Assembly (NCBI GenBank): GCA_031261705.1
Contig: JAISJD010000005.1
Coordinates: 1 to 54,860, forward strand
Length of the DNA stretch: 54,860 nt
Direction: 5' to 3'
Source of the DNA: Lactobacillales bacterium
GTDB lineage: Bacteria > Bacillota > Bacilli > Lactobacillales > Streptococcaceae
The notes under the pieces are model-generated. The model did no database searches and was not told where the DNA came from. It was given only the letters and a program-made list of their open reading frames with translations. Below are positions 33,921-43,122 of this stretch, in pieces. A program made the translations under genes and the position numbers. Position 1 is the first letter of the stretch. Each line of letters opens with the position of its first letter.

Positions 33921-35334
33921 TCGTATCACCTCCGTTATTGCCCGCATTTAGCAAGCGATTGCGTATTTCTTCTTTCTCTTTTTCCGAGACATTTTCTGTT
34001 TCAGTTTGGCTTTTCATCCAATCCGGGATTTTTTCTACATTGCCCTTGCGCTTTGGTTTTCCACCATAATTTTGGCTAGGGTGTGTTTTCCGCTCTTCTT
34101 TTTTCTTTTCCCGTTCACGGATACGCTCCAAAGCCTCTTCTGAGGTACTCACTTCTGCATTCTCCCAGTCACGTAAGGCATTTCTAAAGGTGGCTCCTGT
34201 CGTGAGTAACTGACGATTTTCAGTCACTAAGACATAGTGAACCAAAATATTGATTACTGGATTAGAAAGGCGAGATTTTCTCACTGCATCTTCAAGCGCA
34301 TAATCTTCTAAGTTATCCTGAGAAACATTTTTTTGCTGTTGAATTTTTCTTAAAAATTCCATTGGTGTTAGCTGTTCACTGTCAAGCATGAGCTGAATTT
34401 CATCTTCAGGAAGACCTTTAGTTTTTAAAATTTGTTTACGTTCTTCTAAAGCTTGCTGTTGCAATTTTTCAGATTGTAAGGTGGCGGCAATCGCTACTGG
34501 ATTCACAATTTTTTTAACTTTTCCTTCTTGTTCTCGTTCACGGATAAGCTTTTTCATCGCCTTTATATCGACCTTATCGACACCAACTTCACTCGTGTCT
34601 TTTGCGACAAGACTTAGCTCAAGCTCATTTATCCCATACATACTATGAATTAAAAGAATTTCATCAATGTCTTGCGTTTCAAGCGTAATACCATAACGAC
34701 TTAATTCAAATCTAAAGTAAGGAATATCAAATTCCGAACCCTTGAAAGAAATTTTTCCATACTCATTTTCGGAAACCTGAGTCTGACCCTTAGTAATTTT
34801 ATCCTCATGCGCTATTACTCGTTCAGGCTGATACCCGTAAACTTCCATAAAATTCTTCGTAGTCTTTTGATAACCTGTTTTATCAGGACTTTCTGGGGTA
34901 GCAAAACGTTCCACTAAGCGTTCATATCTAGCGTTTCCAACTTCTGAAATCAGTAATGACACCATAATGTCATTTTTGAAAAAAGTACTGGGTGAAAGGG
35001 CTGGGTGCAGTTCATAAAAATACATTTTTCCAAAGTCCATATCATTTTTTTCATACACATCAAGAAGTCCAATCCCCTCTAATAAGGTTCGTGCTTTATA
35101 AAAATTGGAAATATCAAGATTTACAATACTAAATAAATCACCATGTAATACGGGTTCCTTTGACTTTGAAAAAATGGTTTCATCACGTAAGGTTAGATAA
35201 ATCGCAAACGCATTGGCACCAATAATCGGCTGATAAAGATAAAGGAGAGCCTGCTCATCAAGGTCGCTCATCACCCCACTCATTGCAATCGTTGCAAAAC
35301 TTTGCGGAGAAATTTCCAATCTTCCTTTTTCCAT
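33913..35334 (-). CDS. dnaB: Replication initiation and membrane attachment protein DnaB
   Basis: A 473-residue Gram-positive DnaB (not the helicase) of the DnaB/DnaD family, which works with DnaD and DnaI at oriC and in restart. The N-terminal winged-helix part includes YLYQPIIGANAFAIYLTL; the C-terminal DDBH2 region, near 330-400, includes NPVINILVHYVL and FRNALRDW. A Lys/Glu-rich tail follows. It is translationally coupled to dnaI and lies 30 bases after nrdR, a conserved order. Confidence 0.95.
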   Translation of the reverse strand: MEKGRLEISPQSFATIAMSGVMSDLDEQALLYLYQPIIGANAFAIYLTLRDETIFSKSKEPVLHGDLFSIVNLDISNFYKARTLLEGIGLLDVYEKNDMDFGKMYFYELHPALSPSTFFKNDIMVSLLISEVGNARYERLVERFATPESPDKTGYQKTTKNFMEVYGYQPERVIAHEDKITKGQTQVSENEYGKISFKGSEFDIPYFRFELSRYGITLETQDIDEILLIHSMYGINELELSLVAKDTSEVGVDKVDIKAMKKLIREREQEGKVKKIVNPVAIAATLQSEKLQQQALEERKQILKTKGLPEDEIQLMLDSEQLTPMEFLRKIQQQKNVSQDNLEDYALEDAVRKSRLSNPVINILVHYVLVTENRQLLTTGATFRNALRDWENAEVSTSEEALERIREREKKKEERKTHPSQNYGGKPKRKGNVEKIPDWMKSQTETENVSEKEKEEIRNRLLNAGNNGGDTNG

Positions 35335-35364
35335 GAATGCTCACCTTCTTTCTTTCATTTTTCT

Positions 35365-35835
35365 TTATTCTTCTGTTTCCTTAGCTTTATGAACAATTTC
35401 TTCTAGTTCCTTTAAGAACACGCTCATATCTTTAAACTGACGGTAGACACTTGCGAAACGAATGTAAGCAATTTCATCCACGTCTACTAAATCTTCCATG
35501 ACGTATTCACCGATGAGCGTACTTGATACTTCATTTTCACCCAACGAACGCACACGTTTTTCTACATCGTCAACGATTTTTTCCATTTGTTCCATTGCTA
35601 CTGGGCGCTTTTCAGCGGAGCGAATCAGTCCACGTAAAATTTTATCCCGACTAAATTCTTCACGTGCACCATTTTTCTTCACCACTAATAACGGTGTTGC
35701 TTCAATTCGTTCAAAGGTTGTAAAACGAAAGCCGCAGTTTTCACATTCACGACGGCGACGAATTGCTCGACCATCTTCAGATTGACGACTATCAATAACA
35801 CGGGAATGATTATTTTGACATTTTGGACAGCGCAT
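35365..35835 (-). CDS. nrdR: Transcriptional repressor NrdR
   Basis: A 156-residue regulator of ribonucleotide reductase genes. The zinc ribbon uses C3, C6, C31 and C34 (RCPKCQ and CENCGF), and an ATP-cone (about 49-139, with [19 protein letters not shown]) senses ATP and dATP. Length and motifs are normal. It begins the nrdR-dnaB-dnaI transcription unit. Confidence 0.97.
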   Translation of the reverse strand: MRCPKCQNNHSRVIDSRQSEDGRAIRRRRECENCGFRFTTFERIEATPLLVVKKNGAREEFSRDKILRGLIRSAEKRPVAMEQMEKIVDDVEKRVRSLGENEVSSTLIGEYVMEDLVDVDEIAYIRFASVYRQFKDMSVFLKELEEIVHKAKETEE

Positions 35836-35908
35836 ATGTTTTTCCTCCTATAAATTAAAGTTTTTCTTCATCTATTTTAAAAAGTTTATTCATTCTATAT
35901 ATGTTTAT

Positions 35909-35938
35909 ATTATAACAAATATTCACCCTAAATGTATA
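35909..35938 (-). promoter_or_regulatory. Candidate promoter of nrdR-dnaB-dnaI
   Basis: On the minus strand a perfect TATAAT (35914-35909) lies 18 bases from TATACA (35938-35933), about 75 bases before the nrdR start codon. Confidence 0.55.
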
Positions 35939-36024
35939 CTTTGAGGAAATCAATTGTCCAAACTTCTCTATGATTTCATTCCATTTCGTTGAAAATTAAA
36001 ATAAGGCAAAGACGAGTTACATCT

Positions 36025-36636
36025 TTACCCTAAGTGTTGCTTTATATTAAATGAGGTCAGCCAGTCTTCCACTTGTTTACGAGTTTCTTCAACTGACCCA
36101 CTATTGTTAATAATCACATCTGCAAGCTGTTTCTTTTTTTCTACCGACCATTGAGAAGAAATACGTTGCTTTGCTTCCTTTTCACTCAAGTGATTTCGTT
36201 CCATTAAGCGCGAAAGCTGAATCGTTTCAGGAAGATAAACCACCATAATTTCATCCATTAGTGAAGTATAATCCTTTTCAAAAAGAAGAGGAATATCTAA
36301 CACTACTAGTGGAACCTGACTTTCTTGATATTTCTTATAGATTGTAGCAAAAGCCTCACGTAAGAAAGTATTCATTAATTTGTCTAATTCTTCCATTTTT
36401 TCAGGGTTAGAGAAAACGATACTTCCTAATTTTTTTCGATTGAGCGTACCGTCAGCAAACAAAACTTCTTGTCCGAACGCTTGAACAATTGCATGAAAGG
36501 CAGGTTGCCCTTTTTCTTGTGTTTTTTTCGCTACCTCATCTCCACTAATGACGGGAATATCGTGCTCAAGAAATATTTTTCCCACCGTGCTCTTCCCAGT
36601 CGCAATACTCCCTGTTAAGCCTAAAAAGTAAGTCAT
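36025..36636 (-). CDS. coaE: Dephospho-CoA kinase
   Basis: A 203-residue enzyme of the last step of coenzyme A synthesis. It has the P-loop GSIATGKST (residues 9-17), VISGDEVAK with the catalytic Asp, VVLDIPLLFEK and the LID region RNHLSEKEAKQRISSQ. It overlaps mutM by four bases. The order polA-mutM-coaE is conserved in Firmicutes. Confidence 0.95.
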   Translation of the reverse strand: MTYFLGLTGSIATGKSTVGKIFLEHDIPVISGDEVAKKTQEKGQPAFHAIVQAFGQEVLFADGTLNRKKLGSIVFSNPEKMEELDKLMNTFLREAFATIYKKYQESQVPLVVLDIPLLFEKDYTSLMDEIMVVYLPETIQLSRLMERNHLSEKEAKQRISSQWSVEKKKQLADVIINNSGSVEETRKQVEDWLTSFNIKQHLG

Positions 36637-37487
36637 TTATGTTCCCTCGGCTTTCTATTTCTAAGCTTTTGACAATTTGGGCAAAAATGTGTGCCACGTT
36701 GTGCAACCTTAATTTTTACAATTAGTGTGCCACAGCGTTCGCATGGTTCCCCTGTTCGACCATAGACATGTAGCTGACGTTGAAATTTTCCAGCTTCGCC
36801 CAAAGCATTCATATAAGTTCTAATCGTTGAACCACCTGCTTTTACTGCTCTATCAAGCACATCTATAATTGCGCTGTGCAGTCGTTCAATTTCCTTATTT
36901 GTCAATGTGTCGGCGGGCTGTTCTGGATGAATTTCAGCTTGCCAGAGGGTTTCATCTACATAAATATTTCCCAGACCGACAACTAAAGTTTGCTCCAACA
37001 AGAGGGGCTTAATCGCCTTATGATATTTCCTTAATTTTTGCTGAAAAGGTGCTAGCTCAAAGTAGTCTTGCGTGGGTTCTGGCCCAAGCTTCGCTAAACT
37101 CCTATGAAGCAATGCCTCACCACTTGGTACCAAGCTCATTCTGCCAAACTTACGCACATCAAGGTAACGAAGCTCGGTTCCATCAGTAAATTTAAAAATC
37201 ACATGGGTATGCTTGTCCAGTGCGTCCTGCGCATGTTCATGAAACTCATACTTTCCCTCCATACGAAGATGACTCAACATATCATAATGAGAAAATCTAA
37301 AAATCAAAAATTTTCCTCGACGTTCCATTTTTTCAATCGTTTCACCGATTAAAAGTGCTGCAAAGTCCTCGGCTGACGGCGACTCAATAATTCTCGGCCA
37401 AAGCACGTTGACCTCTTGGACCGTTTTATTTAGCACCAATCGTTCCAGTCCTCTACGAACTGTTTCAACTTCTGGTAATTCTGGCAA
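36633..37487 (-). CDS. mutM: Formamidopyrimidine-DNA glycosylase
   Basis: A 284-residue repair enzyme that removes 8-oxoguanine and nicks the DNA. The catalytic N-terminal Pro must follow the start Met directly (PELPEVETVRRGL), so the true start is the TTG at 37487; an in-frame GTG at 37496 would leave three extra residues and block catalysis. The H2TH helix pair and C-terminal zinc finger (CERCG and CPNCQ) are intact. AAAGGA sits 11 bases before the TTG. It lies between polA and coaE. Confidence 0.95.
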   Translation of the reverse strand: MPELPEVETVRRGLERLVLNKTVQEVNVLWPRIIESPSAEDFAALLIGETIEKMERRGKFLIFRFSHYDMLSHLRMEGKYEFHEHAQDALDKHTHVIFKFTDGTELRYLDVRKFGRMSLVPSGEALLHRSLAKLGPEPTQDYFELAPFQQKLRKYHKAIKPLLLEQTLVVGLGNIYVDETLWQAEIHPEQPADTLTNKEIERLHSAIIDVLDRAVKAGGSTIRTYMNALGEAGKFQRQLHVYGRTGEPCERCGTLIVKIKVAQRGTHFCPNCQKLRNRKPREHK

Positions 37488-37509
37488 GATAATCACTATC
37501 CTTTATTCT

Positions 37510-40158
37510 TTACTTCGCATCATACCAGGTTCTTCCCCAATTACTATCGGTAATCAGCGGTACAGTCAATGTCACGGTGTTTTCCATAACGTCCTTGACT
37601 AATTTATCTAATTCATCTACTTGACTTTCAGGAACTTCAAAAACTAGTTCATCATGCACCTGTAAAAGCATATTAGCTTTCAAGTCAGAGACTTTCAAGC
37701 GTTTATCCATTTCAATCATTGCAATCTTCAAAATATCTGCCGCAGAGCCTTGAATTGGCGTATTAATCGCTGTTCTTTCGGCAAATGAACGGAGATTAAA
37801 GTTGCGAGAGTTAATTTCAGGTAAATAGCGACGACGATGATACAAGGTTTCGACATATCCCTTGTCTTTTGCATCACGAACAATATCCTCCATGTATTTT
37901 TTAATCCCTGGATATTTTTCAAAATAAGTGTCAATATATTCTTTCGCAGCTTTTCGACTAATTCCTAGATTTTGACTCAATCCATAATCACTAATCCCAT
38001 AAACTACTCCAAAATTCACAGCCTTAGCCTGACGACGAATATTTGGTGTAACGTCCTCTGGCTTATCAATGCCAAAAACACGCATTGCGGTACTCGTATG
38101 GATATCTGCCCCGTCCTCAAATGCTTTTTTCAAATGTTCATCCCCAGAGATATGTGCCAAGACACGTAATTCAATTTGTGAATAGTCGGAAGAATAAATC
38201 ACCCAGTCCTCTTCCTGTGGCACAAACGCTTTACGAATTTGACGTCCTTCCTCTAAGCGAATCGGAATGTTTTGTAAATTCGGGTCAACAGAGCTAAGGC
38301 GCCCTGTTTGCGTTAAGGTTTGCGTATAACGTGTGTGAATCTTTCCGTCACTTGCAATAACCTTTAACAATCCTTCAACATAGGTCGATTGAATTTTTGC
38401 AATTTGTCGATACGTTAAAATATCATCTACAATCGGTGCTTGTGGGCGTAATTGTTCCAAAACATCTACCGCAGTAGAATAACCTGTTTTAGTTTTCTTA
38501 ATCACTGGTAAGCCCATTTTCTCGAATAAAATCACACCTAGCTGCTTAGGAGAATTTAAATTGAACACTTCTCCTGCTTCTTCATAAATTCGTGATTCAA
38601 TTTCTCCAAGACGTTTTGAAAATTCTATTCGCATTTCTTGTAATGTTTGGGCATTGACCTTGATTCCTTTAATTTCCATATCCCCCAAAACGAAAGAAAG
38701 AGGAAGTTCCATATCCGAAAATAGTTGATATTGATTTTTTTCCTTCAAATCTTTTTTCAATGTTTCACTTAACACATGAATTGCCTTAACCTTGCGTGCA
38801 AGGTGAGCAAATAAGACCTCTTCGTCCTCGGGTAACCCTTTCTTTGCTCCTTTTCCGTAAACTGATTCATCGGATTCTATATTTGTGTAGCCGTAATGAC
38901 GAGCAACACCCTCAATATCAGCATTTTTATCATTCGTATCAAGCAAATAAGAGGCTAATAGCACATCAAAGGTCACTCCTTGCATTTTTCCAGTAAAACG
39001 ATTTAAAGCGACATAAGTTGCCTTTGCGTCATAGACTTTTTTCTTCATTGCTTGATTTTCAAGCCAATTTTTAAAGTTTTCATTTTCAAATAATGCCGAA
39101 CTATTGGTTACATAAATTTTTTCTTTGGTTCCCCACGCAACACCAACAATATCTTCCGTGTGATAATTTTCTCCCAATTGTTCCACATAGATTGCCATAT
39201 CCTCTGTAAACATTTCAGGTGTATATTCTTCTACCACTTGGAATAAAATATCTTCCATTTCTTCTTGCGGTGCGGCTTCCCCCGTATCTAGCTTTGATAA
39301 AAAAGATTGAAAATCCATTTCTTGGTAAAATGGTACGAGCTTTTCCAAATCTTTTCCATGATAAACTGTGTCATCAAGTGTTACCTTAATTGGCGCTGCT
39401 TGATCTATCGTTGCTAAAGTTTTTGACAGAAAAGCTTTGTCTTTATCGTGAATCAAATTTTCTTTCATTTTAGATGGCTTCATCTCGTCTACATGGTCGT
39501 AAACACCTTCCACTGAACCATACTCTTTTAGTAATTTCAGAGCTGTTTTTTCTCCAACCTTTGTTACACCTGGAATATTATCAGAGGAGTCCCCCATTAA
39601 TCCTTTTAGGTCAATCACTTGTAGCGGAGCAATTCCTAATTTTTCTTCCACGTAAGCGGGGGTATAGACTTCTAAATCCGTCACCCCTTTGCGTGTAATC
39701 TCAACGGTCACCTTTTCTGTAGCTAATTGTGTCAAATCTCGGTCGCCTGAAACAACCGTCACTTCAAAGTCGTTAGCCGCTCCATTTTTTGCCATAGTGC
39801 CGATAATGTCATCTGCCTCATAGTCAGCAAGCTCGTAATATTTAATTCCTAAAGCGGTCAACATTTCACGAATGTAAGGGAGCTGCTCGCGAAATTCTCC
39901 AGGCGTTTTCTCACGACCTGCTTTATATTCGGGGTACATTTCTGTTCTAAAGGTTGTCTTTCCCGCATCAAAAGCCACAAGTATATGTGTAGGCTGTACG
40001 CGTGCTAATACATGGTCTAACATGGTGTGAAACGCATAAATCGCATTGGTATGTAGCCCTGCTCTATTTTTAAATTTGTCTAACTGATTGTGTAAGGCGA
40101 AAAATGCTCGAAACGCCACACTATTCCCGTCAATTAGTAATAATTTTTTCTCTGCCAT
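37510..40158 (-). CDS. polA: DNA polymerase I
   Basis: An 882-residue repair and lagging-strand polymerase. An N-terminal 5'-3' nuclease domain (LLLIDGNSVAFRAFF and DYEADDIIGT) is followed by a degenerate 3'-5' exonuclease-like domain and the polymerase domain: motif A SDYSQIELRVLAHISGDE, motif B RRQAKAVNFGVVYG and motif C LLQVHDELVFEV. In the exonuclease region I do not see the catalytic acids, as in B. subtilis PolA. The ATG at 40158 has AGGAGA upstream; the in-frame start at 40188 is rejected because it precedes that site. Confidence 0.97.
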   Translation of the reverse strand: MAEKKLLLIDGNSVAFRAFFALHNQLDKFKNRAGLHTNAIYAFHTMLDHVLARVQPTHILVAFDAGKTTFRTEMYPEYKAGREKTPGEFREQLPYIREMLTALGIKYYELADYEADDIIGTMAKNGAANDFEVTVVSGDRDLTQLATEKVTVEITRKGVTDLEVYTPAYVEEKLGIAPLQVIDLKGLMGDSSDNIPGVTKVGEKTALKLLKEYGSVEGVYDHVDEMKPSKMKENLIHDKDKAFLSKTLATIDQAAPIKVTLDDTVYHGKDLEKLVPFYQEMDFQSFLSKLDTGEAAPQEEMEDILFQVVEEYTPEMFTEDMAIYVEQLGENYHTEDIVGVAWGTKEKIYVTNSSALFENENFKNWLENQAMKKKVYDAKATYVALNRFTGKMQGVTFDVLLASYLLDTNDKNADIEGVARHYGYTNIESDESVYGKGAKKGLPEDEEVLFAHLARKVKAIHVLSETLKKDLKEKNQYQLFSDMELPLSFVLGDMEIKGIKVNAQTLQEMRIEFSKRLGEIESRIYEEAGEVFNLNSPKQLGVILFEKMGLPVIKKTKTGYSTAVDVLEQLRPQAPIVDDILTYRQIAKIQSTYVEGLLKVIASDGKIHTRYTQTLTQTGRLSSVDPNLQNIPIRLEEGRQIRKAFVPQEEDWVIYSSDYSQIELRVLAHISGDEHLKKAFEDGADIHTSTAMRVFGIDKPEDVTPNIRRQAKAVNFGVVYGISDYGLSQNLGISRKAAKEYIDTYFEKYPGIKKYMEDIVRDAKDKGYVETLYHRRRYLPEINSRNFNLRSFAERTAINTPIQGSAADILKIAMIEMDKRLKVSDLKANMLLQVHDELVFEVPESQVDELDKLVKDVMENTVTLTVPLITDSNWGRTWYDAK

Positions 40159-40211
40159 TTTCTTATCTCCTGTTCCATTTCTACTCATGGTACCTATTTT
40201 ACCATATGCGC

Positions 40212-40244
40212 AGAAAAAAAAGCCGAGACACTGTCCCAGCTTTC
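40212..40244 (-). terminator. Terminator of the BI-1 family gene
   Basis: On the minus strand AGCTGGGACA pairs with TGTCTCGGCT around GTG, followed by eight T bases. Confidence 0.85.
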
Positions 40245-40253
40245 AAAGTTTTA

Positions 40254-40940
40254 TTAATCACGACTACCAAAAATTCTGATGAGCGCTAGAAATAGGTTGA
40301 TGAAGTCAAGATATAAACTCAATGCCATGTAGATTGCCCAACCTTCACGTACTTCTCCGTTATTTGAGTAGTAAACATTTTTGATGTTTTGGTTATCATA
40401 CGCTGTAAGACCTGCAAAGATAACTACAGATACAAGAGAAATCAGCATTCCCATAGCCCCATTGTGGAAGAAAAACGCATTTAAAAGCATTGCCACGATA
40501 ACGCCCCATAGCGCAGAGATAAAGGCTTGACCCATCCCTGACAGGTTTTTAGAAGTTCTCGCTCCAAAGACTGCCATACCAGCGAATGTTAGTGCTGCTG
40601 TGACAAACGCTTGACCAACCACATTAATATCGTAAAAGGCAAGCGTAATACTTAGCACGAAACCATTTAATGCGGAATATAGAAAGAATCCCGGAAGCGC
40701 CATGCCTGAATCTCGGACACTGGAACGACTTAGCCAAATAACTAGCGCAATTTCAGCTACCCAAACGAAAAGTAACGGCACTGTTCCACCATTGTTAAGT
40801 AGCGAAATAACATTTTCACGAAACACCGTGAGCGATAAAATGGAAGTAATTGCACTAACGCCGACCCCCATCGCCATGACGGCATAAATTCGGCTGAAAA
40901 ATTGTTGAATACTCATTGTTTTTGATACTTCATTATTCAT
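40254..40940 (-). CDS. Bax inhibitor-1 / YccA family membrane protein
   Basis: A 228-residue protein with seven predicted helices and the BI-1 pattern: an N-terminal RIYAVMAMGVGVSAITS, a central FGARTSKNLSGMGQ loop and the C-terminal GLTAYDNQNIKN and LYLDFINLFLALIRIFG. Bacterial members have been linked to calcium leak and protease control, but no role is set. The ATG at 40940 has AAAGGTG upstream; the in-frame GTG at 40949 lies within that site. It is a single-gene unit. Confidence 0.9.
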   Translation of the reverse strand: MNNEVSKTMSIQQFFSRIYAVMAMGVGVSAITSILSLTVFRENVISLLNNGGTVPLLFVWVAEIALVIWLSRSSVRDSGMALPGFFLYSALNGFVLSITLAFYDINVVGQAFVTAALTFAGMAVFGARTSKNLSGMGQAFISALWGVIVAMLLNAFFFHNGAMGMLISLVSVVIFAGLTAYDNQNIKNVYYSNNGEVREGWAIYMALSLYLDFINLFLALIRIFGSRD

Positions 40941-40987
40941 AAAAATCACCTTTCTTTATTTACTCTTGTTCTAAAATTCTACTACAG

Positions 40988-41452
40988 CTAAGCTTCTTTT
41001 ACTCCGTTAGAAAGCAGGTTAGGAGGTTGTACCATCACCACTGCATCTAACACTCTATCCTCTTCCTCGTTAATCGCTTCAACAGAAATTGTCACGACTT
41101 CCTTCATCTTATCTATTTTTATTACTTCAAAATTAAAAGTAAGGGTTTCATAGTGATGCACAGGCTCCAATAAATTGAGTGAAAAGTTCACTACATGACT
41201 TCCGGGACCAGGCAAATGCTTTGAAATTGCACTTGTAATAATCCCCATCAACATAATCGTTGGAACAATTGGTTGCCCATACTCTGTTTTTTCTGCATAA
41301 TCGTGCTGAATATAAAGCGGGTTGGCATCATTTGTCAATCCTAAATATAGTAGCAGCTGTCGATCCTCAATTGATTCTGTGAGCGATAACGAGTCGCCCT
41401 CCTCAATCTCATCAATTGTTTTCCCAAGTTTTCTCGACTTTCCAAAGTCCAT
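40988..41452 (-). CDS. MaoC-like hot-dog protein
   Basis: A 154-residue single hot-dog-fold protein with a MaoC-type N-terminal region (LGLTNDANPLYI, then HDYA) and the helix-containing QPIVPTIMLMGIITS. Catalytic MaoC hydratases use an Asp and a His in this region (D-x4-H); here Asp is present and the His is shifted to HDYA, so activity is uncertain. It may bind an acyl thioester. No lipid genes are nearby. Confidence 0.75.
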   Translation of the reverse strand: MDFGKSRKLGKTIDEIEEGDSLSLTESIEDRQLLLYLGLTNDANPLYIQHDYAEKTEYGQPIVPTIMLMGIITSAISKHLPGPGSHVVNFSLNLLEPVHHYETLTFNFEVIKIDKMKEVVTISVEAINEEEDRVLDAVVMVQPPNLLSNGVKEA

Positions 41453-41594
41453 ATATCCACCTCATTCATAAAATTAAGACAAATATCTATACATTGTGTT
41501 TTTATCTTTTAAGTTACTATCATTCTACCAAAACCATTCACAAAGGCAAGGGAATAAAACTTAATTAATAAAAAATCATTCTTTAGACCTATTT

Positions 41595-41957
41595 TTATTT
41601 TACAGCTGTCCCAAGAATTATACCAAACATTGAGAAAACAAAACCTAATCCATAGCTAAGTAAAAAATACTTTGCAAAAAGCTTGGTATCACCTGCTTCA
41701 ATGAGTGAAAATAGTTCAAAATTAAAGGTTGAAAAGGTCGTAAAACCGCCCATAATCCCAATACCAATTATTTTATAATAGTTTTGATTTATCGCAAGTC
41801 CGTAAATAAACCCCAAAATAAAGCTGCCCAAAATATTCACAAAAAAAGTAGCCAGCGGAAAAGGCCCTTTGAAAAATTTGCTCCCTAGCTGAGTCGTAGT
41901 GTAGCGAAGAATCGCTCCAAGACTTGCTCCAAGACCGATAAATAGTCCTTCTATCAT
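41595..41957 (-). CDS. crcB: Fluoride channel subunit CrcB/Fluc (first of pair)
   Basis: A 120-residue four-helix protein with the Fluc motifs GASLGAILRY, VNILGSFILGF and MGGFTTFSTF, which line the fluoride pore. Many Lactobacillales carry two different crcB genes side by side, whose products form an antiparallel heterodimer exporting fluoride. It overlaps the second crcB by four bases. I saw no fluoride riboswitch upstream. Confidence 0.92.
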   Translation of the reverse strand: MIEGLFIGLGASLGAILRYTTTQLGSKFFKGPFPLATFFVNILGSFILGFIYGLAINQNYYKIIGIGIMGGFTTFSTFNFELFSLIEAGDTKLFAKYFLLSYGLGFVFSMFGIILGTAVK

Positions 41958-42340
41958 CTCTTCACCTCAAAGTGCTTTCTGCCAAATTTCATACCCAGAG
42001 TTACCATTCCTAACCCACCAACTACAGAAACTAGTGCATAGATAAAAGCAAAAAGAAAATTTTTCTCCTGAATTAATAACGAAAAATCAAGCATACAAGA
42101 CGAAAAGGTTGTAAAGCTGCCAATAAAACCTGTTCCAATCCCAAGAATTAAACGCTCGTGTACCTTTTTCGCGACGAGATAATTTTTCACTAAATAAGCA
42201 AACATAAAACAGCCAACTAAATTAATCACACAAGTTACCAGTGGAAAACCTCCAATTTTGGGAATAACCGTTGATAAGCCAAATCTTGCCAAGCCACCAA
42301 AAAAACCAAAAATACCAATGATTAAGTAATTCACTTTCAT
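41954..42340 (-). CDS. crcB: Fluoride channel subunit CrcB/Fluc (second of pair)
   Basis: A 128-residue four-helix protein with FGGLARFGLS, VINLVGCFMFAY and GSFTTFSSCMLDF, the same pore motifs as its neighbour. The ATG at 42340 (MKVNYLI) fits the family start and has AGGA upstream; the in-frame start at 42367 adds a basic stretch not usual in the family. It is the promoter-proximal gene of the pair. Confidence 0.9.
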   Translation of the reverse strand: MKVNYLIIGIFGFFGGLARFGLSTVIPKIGGFPLVTCVINLVGCFMFAYLVKNYLVAKKVHERLILGIGTGFIGSFTTFSSCMLDFSLLIQEKNFLFAFIYALVSVVGGLGMVTLGMKFGRKHFEVKR

Positions 42341-42388
42341 CCCTCTCTTTCCTGCCGTTTTCTTCATTTTAGCAGAGATTTAGAAGAA

Positions 42389-42419
42389 TAAAAAGCAGTG
42401 CCCGTTTAAGACACTGCCA
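42389..42419 (-). terminator. Terminator of the HD-domain gene
   Basis: On the minus strand GGCAGTG pairs with CACTGCT around an 11-base loop, followed by TTTTATT. Confidence 0.8.
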
Positions 42420-42428
42420 ACTCATTTA

Positions 42429-42932
42429 TTAAGATAATTTATATTCTTTCCGCTTCAACCATTTACGGTTTTTCCATTTCATACGCATAGGAGTGACTGC
42501 TTCTTTGATTGCCCAATATTTATCCACCATGGTAACAATATAGCCTTCTTTGTACTTTGGTGGTGCAATCGTTGCGCCCCACATATGTTTGATGATAATA
42601 TCGCGTTCCAAATCTGAAAGGTCAGTAATCTTTTCTGCATTCTTCACAGCAATACGTGGATGCATATATGCGTGACTTCCTTCTTCAAATTTTGTTTCAC
42701 GCCAATCATAAAAGAATAAGTCATGAAGTAACCCTGCACGAGCTGTTGCCTTCACATCTCCCTTTACTTTTTTAGCTAACTTAAAACTTGTATATGAAAC
42801 ATTGATTGAGTGTTCTAAGCGAGTAGAATGATAATGTTGAACAAATTCCCCAAGACGTTGAACCTCCTGTGTTTCTAGTAAATCATCCACGTAGGACATA
42901 TATTCAGCGTCATTTTGCCATTTTTTTGCCAT
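42429..42932 (-). CDS. HD-domain hydrolase
   Basis: A 167-residue protein with the HD metal motif: His in TRLEHSINVSYTSF, the HD pair in GLLHDLFFYDW and downstream His and Asp in IIKHMWGA and VTMVDKYW. These ligands fit a metal-dependent phosphohydrolase, for instance on nucleotides. The substrate is unknown. It stands alone with its own terminator. Confidence 0.82.
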   Translation of the reverse strand: MAKKWQNDAEYMSYVDDLLETQEVQRLGEFVQHYHSTRLEHSINVSYTSFKLAKKVKGDVKATARAGLLHDLFFYDWRETKFEEGSHAYMHPRIAVKNAEKITDLSDLERDIIIKHMWGATIAPPKYKEGYIVTMVDKYWAIKEAVTPMRMKWKNRKWLKRKEYKLS

Positions 42933-43079
42933 AAAATGCTTACACCTCTAATTATTTTTATGTAAAATATTTTTCTTTTTAACAAGTTTCAGTATAGCAC
43001 GCTTCCACAAAAAAGATACCATTTTTGAAAAAAAGTTCACATTCCTTTACTAAATTTTAAGATGTCATAATAAGAAACA

Positions 43080-43118
43080 AAAAATAGCTAACGTTATGAT
43101 TCGTCAACTATTTTTGGA
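43080..43118 (-). terminator. Terminator of the rRNA methyltransferase gene
   Basis: On the minus strand AAATAGTTGACG pairs with CGTTAGCTATTT, followed by a T-rich run. Confidence 0.75.
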
Positions 43119-43122
43119 ATTT

